NCBI RefSeq assembly: GCF_015751785.1
Contig: NZ_JADOTY010000001.1
Coordinates: forward strand, 6,944,001 to 7,008,000
Direction of reading: 5' to 3'
DNA length: 64,000 nucleotides
From: Micromonospora vinacea
GTDB lineage: Bacteria; Actinomycetota; Actinomycetes; Mycobacteriales; Micromonosporaceae
The translations under genes were made by a program, and so were the position numbers. Below the pieces are notes generated by a model that was not told where the DNA came from, searched no databases, and saw only the letters and a program-made list of their open reading frames with translations. Every line of letters begins with the position of its first letter. Position 1 is the first letter of the stretch. Below, piece after piece: positions 32,609 through 41,900 of this stretch.

Positions 32609-32803
32609 TCCTCGGAGAACCTGGCCGTGTCGGCGCTGGGCACGGCCTTGGTCCGGCTGTTGCTGCGGGTATTCCGCTTACACACCGCCACCTCGTCGCA
32701 CTCGCCGTGGGCAGCAATCTCGGCTCCCTGCCGATGGAACCCAAGTCGCACAGGCTCGAATAGCTCGATAGGAGTTCAACCACGTGAGCGAGAGGAAACT
32801 CCG

Positions 32804-33436
32804 GTGACGAACCTGGAGGAGCACATGCGCCAGGCGTCTCTGCTCGGCTTTGCCGCTCGTCAGAGTGCTGCCGCTCTCGTCCTCGTCCGATACTTTGGCT
32901 TCGATCAGGATCGGAAGTTCTCGCCCTGGTTCGAACAACATCGGGAAGCACTGTCGCAGGTGCGGGCCCTCGGCGCTCATGTCTACCGTTGGGCGAGTGC
33001 TGGCATCGAGGTACCCACCGAGCAATTTCGACAGGTAAGGGAAGTGGTCGAGCGCATTTTGGAGTCCAGCGATCCAGACGGCCCTCCCTTCGAGACGGAG
33101 ATCGTTGACCATCTGGTGTTGGCAACGGAGGTCTTCGACTACTTGGCAGGGCCAGAGGATCTAGACCGGCTGAGACGTGTCTTCGAGCATGCCGAGGAAC
33201 TCGCAGAGGCAGCTGAAGACATGGCGACTGATGAATCTTCGTCTGAAGATGCACAAGTAGCCGAGTTTCGTCGCCTGGAGGGCGAGATCCGGCTATTGGA
33301 CTTGAGTGAGGTGCGAACTGCACAGGAGGCGTCGGATCGGGACCCCGTCCCACTCCTTCGTAGTGAGGCGTTCGCGCGGATCTATGCGGACGTAATCGCC
33401 AGCGGCTATTCCGACGAGGATGCCGGACGCTACTAG
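32804..33436 (+). CDS. Hypothetical immunity-type protein
   Basis: A helical, acidic protein of 210 residues from the GTG at 32804 (VTNLEEHMRQASLLGFAARQ), preceded by AGAGG. The middle (ILESSDPDGPPFETEIVDHL) and C-terminal part (AEELAEAAEDMATDESSSED) are rich in Glu/Asp. No family recognised. A longer upstream start is open, but its composition is not coding-like. Base composition is visibly lower in GC than the metabolic genes outside the array. Confidence 0.6.
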   Translation: MTNLEEHMRQASLLGFAARQSAAALVLVRYFGFDQDRKFSPWFEQHREALSQVRALGAHVYRWASAGIEVPTEQFRQVREVVERILESSDPDGPPFETEIVDHLVLATEVFDYLAGPEDLDRLRRVFEHAEELAEAAEDMATDESSSEDAQVAEFRRLEGEIRLLDLSEVRTAQEASDRDPVPLLRSEAFARIYADVIASGYSDEDAGRY

Positions 33437-33625
33437 CGCCGCCTTGTCGGCGCCCGTCCTGTTACGGCGGCGCAAGCCGCGGCCAAGAACGTCCATGAGA
33501 ACGCGTGAGCTACGCGGTCGACGGCGACTCGAACCCCGCCCTTCTAGAGCGCCAGCGGCCGCAGCGCGCATGGAGAGCGTTTGCCCACCTGCCCACCGCT
33601 ACCGCTTCTGGTGACGCCCAAAGCG

Positions 33626-33661
33626 GCGGGTGCCCCGTTGTGGTTAAGCGGAGGCACCCGC
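33626..33661. terminator. Bidirectional terminator in array 1
   Basis: GCGGGTGCC (33626-33634) pairs with GGCACCCGC (33653-33661), between convergent genes ending at 33436 and 33673. The 33437-33625 stretch shows no gene. Confidence 0.6.
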
Positions 33662-33672
33662 TGCGGTGCGCG

Positions 33673-34008
33673 CTACTCTTCGACGAGGAATATTTCTAGC
33701 ACGACCGGTTCAGCCCAGACGGCGTACGCAAAGGCAGGTCGCTCGACATCATGTCCATTGCTGTCGTCGATAACAATCGTGCGGGTTCGGGGTCCATAAC
33801 GCACCTGGTACCTCAGGCCCTCCACGTCAACCGTCCCGCATCGTCCGTCTTTGCCCGGGACGCGCTCTCGGTCGAGTACCGACACGGGCCAGCCTTCCTT
33901 CTCGGCCTTGTAGCACCATAGGTCCAAGGCTCGTTCAAAATCTTCAGGAGCGGCGTAGACGCCGCCAGTCCTTCCGACTACATCGGTCGGATCGACTCTT
34001 TTGTCCAT
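33673..34008 (-). CDS. Hypothetical protein in immunity array 1
   Basis: A 111-residue protein from the ATG complementary to 34006-34008 (DKRVDPTDVVGRTGGVYAAP). It has a strand-rich middle (VEGLRYQVRYGPRTRTIVID) and an acidic end. Unrecognised. It may be an immunity protein or part of a former toxin; the size and absence of a catalytic-looking motif favour the first. Confidence 0.55.
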   Translation of the reverse strand: MDKRVDPTDVVGRTGGVYAAPEDFERALDLWCYKAEKEGWPVSVLDRERVPGKDGRCGTVDVEGLRYQVRYGPRTRTIVIDDSNGHDVERPAFAYAVWAEPVVLEIFLVEE

Positions 34009-34100
34009 TACCTTGCCTGCCTCACCCCGAGCGGACGCTGAGATTGCCAGCAACTCTTGTCCCGTCCCAGATGTAGGTGCCTTTTACAGCTTCCGCAGAT

Positions 34101-34144
34101 GAGTGAAGAGCCCACCCCTATCGCCAGGAATTGGCCCTTCACTC
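34101..34144 (-). terminator. Terminator after the SUKH-1 gene
   Basis: GAGTGAAG (34101-34108) pairs with CTTCACTC (34137-34144), extended inwards by GCC/GGC. It begins 40 bp after the SUKH-1 stop. Confidence 0.6.
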
Positions 34145-34183
34145 AATCAACGATTGCTCATCCTTCGTCTTCGTCTTCATCGA

Positions 34184-34729
34184 CTACGCGGCACCACCAA
34201 CTCTGGACTCATATTCCACCCAGCGGTCATCGTCGGCTTCGAGGGTGCCGTCGACATCCACGAAGAAGACACCGGTTTGATAGAGCTCGAGAAACCCATC
34301 AACCATCTCTTCGACCGAATGGAAAGAAATCTCCGTGTCGCCGCCGGACATGACGGTGAAGACACCCACTTCATGCAGCGACTCGTCGAAGACAGCAGCG
34401 TAGAAGTCACCACCACCGGAACCCAGCAACGGCACCCAGTGATCGCCCAACTCCGCGTCGGCGTCGATGTAGCCAGACATGATTGACTTAGCTTCGATAA
34501 TCGACAGCGGCCAGTAACCGGGTATGACCGAGGCGTCATCCTGCGTCTGCCCGGGCGTGCCAGCGACTCCGTTGCTCCAGTTGAACCACTGAGCCACCAC
34601 GTCCGGGATCGGCTCGCCGAACGCAGACTTCACGTCTTCCACGCCTGGGCCGGGAACACGCGCGGCAACCACCGGTCGACCAGCTGTAGCCAAGTGAGCC
34701 CACAGCGCCTCGAGTGACTGCGACAGCAC
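34184..34729 (-). CDS. SMI1/KNR4 (SUKH-1) immunity protein
   Basis: A 181-residue SUKH-1 protein. The landmarks are GEPIPDVVAQWFNWSNGVAG (the LP-x-x-x-x-W-x-x-NG region), YWPLSIIEAKSIM, and GDHWVPLLGSGGGDFYAAVF. The acidic C-terminus DVDGTLEADDDRWVEYE fits a toxin-binding surface. Start chosen at the GTG complementary to 34727-34729 because GGGAGG lies seven bases before it; upstream open frame is not coding-like. No toxin is adjacent, making it another orphan. Confidence 0.8.
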   Translation of the reverse strand: MLSQSLEALWAHLATAGRPVVAARVPGPGVEDVKSAFGEPIPDVVAQWFNWSNGVAGTPGQTQDDASVIPGYWPLSIIEAKSIMSGYIDADAELGDHWVPLLGSGGGDFYAAVFDESLHEVGVFTVMSGGDTEISFHSVEEMVDGFLELYQTGVFFVDVDGTLEADDDRWVEYESRVGGAA

Positions 34730-34969
34730 AGGAAACCTCCCGTTCACCGACCACTGAGTGCGGCACGCCCGAAAGCAGACGCTCTCGATGTCCCTGCCTG
34801 GCAACGCCGCCTCCCGTGAGCGGGCGGGTGCCCTCCCCTGGACTCGTGAACAGACCCATGGCGGGTGCCGGGCCCCTCGCCGGCGCCACAACCGCCCGGC
34901 AGCCTGACGAAGACGCCCACGACAGGCACGAGCCGCTATTCGAGACGCTCTTCACCTAACCCCGCACAG

Positions 34970-35009
34970 ACGTGAGGCCGGATCACCTGTCGTGGATCCG
35001 GCCTCACGT
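34970..35009 (-). terminator. Strong terminator hairpin
   Basis: ACGTGAGGCCGGATC (34970-34984) pairs perfectly with GATCCGGCCTCACGT (34995-35009). It lies about 50 bp after the stop of the gene at 35057-35539. Confidence 0.75.
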
Positions 35010-35056
35010 GTGCCAGCGCCATCAGCGCCCGTCATTGACGTACGACGCCATCCGCC

Positions 35057-35539
35057 TCAACGTCCGAGTGCTTCGTTCACGAGCCTCTTCTGAAAGGCGA
35101 TCGTCTCAACGCACCTGGCGTTCGCTCGCTCGGCTTCCACCGTCCACTCCGGCAGTTCCTCTCGATCGAGAAGCCCTTCATAGCAGAAGGAGAGGACGCC
35201 GTAGAGAACCTCACCCGTCAGCCCCTCAGGCGCGTCGGCACAAGCCAAGAGGGCGGACAACATGTGCGATGTGCCGGGCTCGTCCGCCACGTCCAGGACG
35301 TCCTGATACTCGTCGAGCATCTCCTCGGAGAGATCGATCTTGTCCCGGCCGGCCGACAGCGCTTCACGGCCGGCCGCCATTCCCCGATCCAGGTAGTCGG
35401 TGATTTCCGCTGTCTCGATCTGACCCATCTTATCGCGGGTCCATTCCATCACTGCCATTGCCAGGGCCAACCGCTGCGGGGGCTGAATGCTCTGCAACTC
35501 ATCCCGCAAGGGCTGCATCTCGTGGTCCCAAAGAAGCAA
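35057..35539 (-). CDS. Hypothetical immunity-type protein, nearest gene downstream of the Rhs toxin
   Basis: A 160-residue helical, acidic protein (LWDHEMQPLRDELQSIQPPQ near the start; ERANARCVETIAFQKRLV at the end). It is the diverged paralogue of 30838-31368. By position it is the best candidate for immunity against the Rhs tip, but it is 447 bp away and a strong terminator stands between, so it needs its own promoter. No named family. Confidence 0.6.
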   Translation of the reverse strand: MLLWDHEMQPLRDELQSIQPPQRLALAMAVMEWTRDKMGQIETAEITDYLDRGMAAGREALSAGRDKIDLSEEMLDEYQDVLDVADEPGTSHMLSALLACADAPEGLTGEVLYGVLSFCYEGLLDREELPEWTVEAERANARCVETIAFQKRLVNEALGR

Positions 35540-35985
35540 CTGGTCCTCCAGTTTTCGCTATCGCCCAGTGAAGCGATCCAAAACAAACATGGTCAAGAGA
35601 TTTCGGGACAGTGAACAGTTGATCCTCGCTGATGCCACCCACCCCGTCGACCGCTCTGCTGACCCGATCAGGACTGGCCAGGTGGCCGGTATGGCGATCG
35701 CCCCGCAGTGCGTTCCAGCCCACTCCACAGTGGCGGACCAGGGAACGGAAGCGCATGACGCGATCATACAGACTTGTTGACTAGCCTGCTCCGCCGCACC
35801 TCACGCCGCGGCCACAGTTGCTCTTCGATGCGTCGACGCTCAGGACGAAGATCCGGCCACCGGTGCAGAGTAAGCGAAGACCTTGCGTGGCATGCGACCA
35901 GCCACCGCCTCCCGAGATTCCCGAGGAGGCGGTGGCTGGCACCAATCCGACAGAGTCGGTGAACTACCCGACCGGCAAGGTGCGG
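35540..35985. other. Gap between Rhs gene and array 1
   Basis: This 446-bp gap holds the Rhs terminator at 35898-35939. The open frames on both strands look like chance; I see no gene, although the cognate immunity gene would be expected here. Confidence 0.55.
35898..35939 (-). terminator. Rhs terminator, 15-bp perfect stem
   Basis: CCAGCCACCGCCTCC (35898-35912) pairs exactly with GGAGGCGGTGGCTGG (35925-35939) around a 12-base loop, 46 bp after the Rhs stop codon. Confidence 0.8.
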
Positions 35986-38900
35986 TTAGCCGACGCCGGC
36001 CCCCCACCTACCGACTACTCGGATGTTCGGATACTTACCGCTTCCAATTCTGCCGCCACAGTTCTGGCCCGGTTTACCGGTGGGACGCACCAGGCCACAA
36101 GGGATTCGAGAGGTTGCAATGCGACCGTCGGATCCCACCTTGCCCTTGTCGACGGCATTGAGCATGATCTGCTCGGCATCCGTCTGGTTCGGGCCTCGCA
36201 GGTCCGCGCCGGAAACTCGCCGGTAGCCGAGCTTCTCGGCCAGAGCGCGAGCATCCGGGTTGGTGTTGTTCCGATTGACGGTGTAAACAAGCTCCCCATT
36301 GAGGTGACCCGTACTCACCGTCGTCCCGTTGTACGCACGGTCTCCGTACCTCGTTTGCCAGGTTTTGGCAATTGCGTCGGCATCGGCCTGGAGTTCCGCG
36401 TCCGTCTTGCAGGAGTTGTTGTGGACGAGGAGCGGAGTGCCATTTGCGACCACGTAGTAGCTGTGGACGCCATCGACGGTGAGGTTGTGAACCCGCTCGT
36501 GCCTGACGGTCTGCTTGACCGCCGTGATCTGAACCCAAGTCCCAGCAGCCGTCTGCAGCCACATGCCGGGCTTGAGCTGCTCGGCCTTGGCCCACACGCC
36601 GGCGTCGGGGAGCCAGACCAGGTGGGCATCAGTGGAGGTGATGCTCCCGGTCTTGGAGCCGTCCTTGCCGTCAAGGTCGACGGTGAAGGTGACGAAGGTC
36701 TTCTTACCCTCGACGCTGCGGGCGTTGGTGACGACACGGTCCTGGTTCTGGCCGGTCTCCACGTCGGTGGCCAGCACCCGGTCGCCGACCTTCAATTCCT
36801 CGATGACCTTGCTGCTGCCGTCGGCCATCACCACCTTCGTGCCTGGCACGAAGCTGTTGGGACGAGGAGGAACGCGGCAGGAAGGTGCGGACGGCTCGTT
36901 GGGCTTGGCACTCGGCGTATTGGTGGGAAGCGCCTTCTGCCCGTCGACGGTGGCCTCGACACCCTTTTCGAGGTCCTTGGCCGTGTCGATACCGTCGGCG
37001 ATCTTCTTACCCGTCTTCGCCAGCTTGGCCGCGGCCACCGCGTTACCCGCCAGCGGGATCGCGGAAGCCATCGACAGAGCCGCGTCGACGTAGTTGCCCT
37101 CAGCGGCGTACCAGATGCCGTTGGCGACGTCGGCGACCTCACCGATCACCGGCACCATCCCGGCGACGTCCAAGGCGGCGTGGCCGATATCCGACCACGA
37201 CATCCCGAACAGGTGCCCGTCCAGCTCGATGAAGCTGACCGGGTTACCGCCGGCAAACGAGTAGCGGTTACCCGTGAACGGGTCCATCGCCAGACCCATG
37301 TCGGCCATGGCGCCGCCATAGGTGTCCCGCGTCAGGAACCGGTTCAGACCCGGGTCGTAGTTACGGAACCCCATGTCGTACGTACCCGAGCCCGCGTCCC
37401 ACCGGGAAGCGTTGAACCGGAACGCGTTGTACGGCTCCTCACCCTCCGGCTGCGCACCCGGCTTGTCCACGCCGGTGAACTGCGACTCGTCGTCCGAGCC
37501 GTACGCCGTGTAGCCGTACGTCGCCCGAGTCTTGCCGTCCTCCTTCGTGATACCGATGACGTCACCGCGCGGCCGGTAGATGAACTGCGAGTACTCCCGG
37601 CTGCCGTCATCCTTGTGCTTGATCTGGGTCAGCTGCTGACCCCACGGGGCGTATTGGTACGACTTCTCCGCCTTGCCGGCGATCTCCTCGCGCAGCACCT
37701 GGTTGTCCATCCCCAGGTACGTGAACAGGGTGGTCTTGCCGTCCGCCGTCTGCGACACCGTCCGGTCGAACGGGTCGTACACGTAGGTGGTCGACTTGGC
37801 CGTGGCGCCGACACCCGCGGTGGTCTTCGCGGTGCGGTCGAAACCGTCGTAGTAATACTTCTGCGCCCGCTCGCCGCCGACCGACACGGTGTCGAGGCGG
37901 CCCAGCGGGTCGTAGTTGTACGTCTCCGTCACGCCACCGGTTGTGGTGGAATGCAGCCGGTTCCGGTCGTACTTGCTGGTGCTCGTCGTACCGGCGACCG
38001 TCTGCGACACCGTGTTGCCGTTGGCGTCGTAGACGTAGGTCTCGGTCGACGTGCTGTCACCGGTCTTGTCGAGCTTGGCGATCCGGTCCTGCGGGTCGTA
38101 GTTGAAGACGTACGTGTTGTCGATGTAGTCCGACCCGTTGTCGGCGTTCATCAACTTGAGCACGTCCCGCGACGGGTGCCCGTTGGCCTGGTACTCCAGC
38201 GTGTGCTCCGCGACGGTCGCCCCGCCGGAGGTCTTCTCCAGCTGGTGCTTGGTGGCGCCGTCGAGGTAGTACTCGAAGTCCACGGTGTTGCCGTTGGGCT
38301 TGGTCTGCTTGAGCATCTGCCCGCGAGCGGTGTACGTGAACGTCGAGATCTGCTGGTTGCCCGCCGTCGGCGAGTCGGCGTTGGTCACCTTGGCGACCAT
38401 GTCCCGCGCGTCGTACTCGATCTTCGACCAGGTGAGGTCGTGGGTCGAGGTGAGCGGGTTGCCGTTGTCGTCGTAGGTCAGCGCCGTGGTGTTCTTCGGC
38501 TCCGTCGCGGTCCCGACGAACTCCTTGACCGACGAGATCTGGCTCAGCTGGTCGTACGCGATGTCGTACCGGTCAACCTTCGCGCCCGGGCTGAGGTCCT
38601 TGACCTCGACCAGCATCCCGTTCGGGTTGTACTTGTACGTGAACTCCTTCTTCTCGTTGTCCACGTCACCGGCGTTGTCGCGCACCAGCTTGACCGCGTC
38701 GGCGAGCACCTTGCCCGTCGCCTGGTCGGTGACGGTGATCTTCTGGACGCCGTCCTCAACGAACGGGTAGCTGCCCAGGCTGATCCAGGAACCGGTGTTC
38801 TGGGTCTGGTTCACCGTCTTCACGACGCTGCCGCCGCTGTGGGTGATGGTGAACTTCGCGTCCGTCGCGGCACCGCTGACCTGCGGGTGCCGGACGAACA

Positions 38901-41900
38901 CCTCGTAGCTGCCGTCCCGGGGGATGTTCAGCTGCCAGTTGAACTGCGCCGACCCGCTGCCCGCCGGCGCGGTGGCCACGTCGTAGCCGTAGTTCCCGGT
39001 CGCGGCGCCGCTGGTCCAGCTGCCCTGCGAGGCGGTGTTGTTCGAGTCGGAGTTGTCGACCAGGACCACGTCCTTGCCGACCGGCAGGCCGTCCTCCGAT
39101 CGCCCCTTCTCGTTGCCGGACTGGTAGTACTCCCACGTCATCGTCCGCGTGGTCGACCCGCCGGCCGAGCTCAGCGTGTTCTTGGTCTGCTGGCCCAGGT
39201 CGTTGTAGTCGTACGAGTTGACGATGTCCCACGGGTCCTTGGACGTCTTCGTCAACCCGTTGTCGTAATAGGTGTACTCGGTGTCGTTACGGACGCTCTG
39301 CCCCTCCGACGGCGGCGCGCTGACCTTCTTCAGGTTGCCGATCTCGTCGTAGGTGTAGAAGGTCTTGTCCGGCGTGTTGTAGCGGCTGTCGTCCTTGTCG
39401 TAGGACGACCACTCCTCCTTCTTGCGGTTGAGCGCGTCGTAGACGGTCACCACGGCGAAGTCGTCGGCGTCGTCGGCGGTGTCCACACCGCGTGGCGTGA
39501 TCGCCTTCGTCTGGTTGCCGACCTGGTCGTACTCGTACTTGCTCGTCCGGTAGACGTTGTTGCCGGAGGCGTCCTTCTTGTGCGGCACCTTCGACTCGAC
39601 CAGCGCGCCGCGGGCGTCGTACGTCGCCAGCGACTCGTTGCCATCCGCGTCGGTGGTCCCGAGCGTCAGGCCGTCCTTGTCGTACCGGGCCGTGGTGAAC
39701 TTGCCCACCGCGTCGGTGGTCTTGACGACCCGGTGGTTCCAGTCGTAGTCGAACTTCGACGTGTAGTCGTCCGCCGCGCTGGCGGTCTTCTTCGCGTCGT
39801 AGAGGACGGTGACGTTGCCGACGTTGTCGTACTCCGAGACCACCTTCTGGCCGAGGCCGTTGGTGACCTCGATCGGCTGGTAGATCGCGTCGTACTTGGT
39901 GGTCGTGGTGTAGTCACCGACCGTGGAGGTCAGGTTGCCCTGCGGCTCCGTGGCGGTCAGGACGTTGCCGACCTTGTCGTACGTCGTGGTGCTCTTGCGC
40001 TCCGGGTCGGTTGCCACGTCCTTCGGCGCGTACGACTCGGTGACCTGGTCGGCCTTGTCGTAGACCGAGGTCGACTCCGCTCCGTTGGCCGCGTACGCCG
40101 TGGTGATGTTGTCGTTGGCGTCGTAGACCGGGGCCTTGGTCGTGATGAAGCGGTTGTTCGCCGCGTCCATCGGCTCGACCTTCGCCTTCGGCCGGCCGAA
40201 GGTGTCGTACGCCTGGGTGACCTTGGCGTTCTTGCCGTTCTTGACCTCGAGGGTGTTGCCCCGGTCGTCGTACGTGAAGTACGAGAAGCCCGGACCAGGA
40301 TCCTCGATCGTCGTCGGGTAGCCGCTGGGGTGGAAGGGACCGTACTTGGTGGTGTTGCCGTTGGCGTCCTTGGCGGTGAGGAGTTGGCCCCACTCGTCAT
40401 AGGTGCTGGTGCTCGTGTAGTCACCGGCGGTCGCCGTGGTGTTGCCCACCGGATCGGTGACCGTCTCGACGTCACCCTCGGCGGTGTACGTGAAGGTCCA
40501 CTTGCGGCCCTCCGAGCTGGTCTTGCTGACCACCTCGGCCACGTAGCCGTTGAGCTGGCGCTGGTAGGTCAGCGCCGTGCCGGGCCAGCCGTTCTTGACC
40601 GCCTCGGCGTCCTTGACCAGCGTCGGGTAGCCGGTCTTGGCGTCGTACGCCCAGGTGGAGACCGCGCTGTTGGCTTCCTCGAGCCGGACCACGTTGTGGT
40701 CGTCGTCCCAGCCGAACTTCGTGGTCTCGTTCTTGGCGTTGGTGGTCTGGTAGGCCCGCCCGTAGCCGTCCAGCTGGTAGGCCGTGGCGTGGTTCTCGGC
40801 GTCGGTGACCGTGGCGTTGATGTTGTTGCCCTGTGGGCCGTCCGGGTCGACGTAGCCGAACTGGGTCAGGTAGCCGAGCCGGTCGGTGTACGACTTGGTG
40901 GTCCAGTGCCACTTCGGGTCGTCGCCGGCCTGCGGGTAGTTGTAGACCAGGTTGGTCGCGTTGCCCCGCGGGTCGGTGGTCTTGACCAGCTTGACGTTCT
41001 TGTTGCCCTGGGTCATGTCGTAGGCGAACTTGAACGTCTTCGGCGCGCCGTCGGTCGAGCCGGCACCATCGATCAGCTCACCGAGCAGACCCTTGTCGGT
41101 GTACGCGAAGCTGAGCTTCCGCCCGGAGATGTCGGTGATCGCCGAGATGTGGTCGATGATCTTCGGGTTGGTCAGGCCGGTCCCGGTCTTGCGGGTCCAG
41201 GTGACATCGTCGATGTAGTCGTAGGTCTGACCCTTAGCGAAGTACTCGACGGTCAGGGTCTGACGGCCGGTCGCGTCGAGGATGTACTTGAGGAACTTCG
41301 TCGGCTTGTTGTTCGACTTGCGCTCCTCGTACACGAAGCGCATCTCGTTCTGGTTGTTGTCCACGATGCTGGACAGGAAGCCCTCGCAGTCGTAGAAGAA
41401 CTGCGTCCGGTCCGGCCGGGTCAGCACCCACGCCTTCGGCTCCTGGACGTTGGGCTTGCAGTCCACGCTGCTGTACTTCTGCAGGTAGAGGTGCACACCC
41501 TTCGGGCTCTTCCACTCGTTCGCCGCCGCGTCCCAGGTGAACCAGTGGCTCGTACCGTCACCGTCGGTCAGCGTGACCTTGGTCGGGTTCGGGTTCGGGT
41601 GGAAGTCCAACGGCGTGCCCAGGCGCATCAACGACGACGCCTGCAGCGACCAGCCGAACCCGGCGACCGAGTCGCTGGTGTCCAGCGAGTTGTAGGCCAG
41701 CCGCACGAACGTCGACAGCCCGCGGGACGGGTTGTTGATCGCGTTGTACGACCACACCGTGTTGCCGGAGTAGAGGTTGTTCATCAGCGAGCCGCCGGCG
41801 CCGGTGTTCTTCCCCGCGTACGAGTAGAACTTCTCCAGACCCAGCTGGTCGGAGGTCGGCTCCTCCACCGCCACGTTCTGCGGCAGCGGCTGGATCGCCG

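Noticed and set aside
35499..35756. A possible 85-codon immunity gene next to the Rhs stop
   Set aside because: It overlaps the start of the supported gene at 35057-35539 in another frame, and has no ribosome site and no family-like segments.
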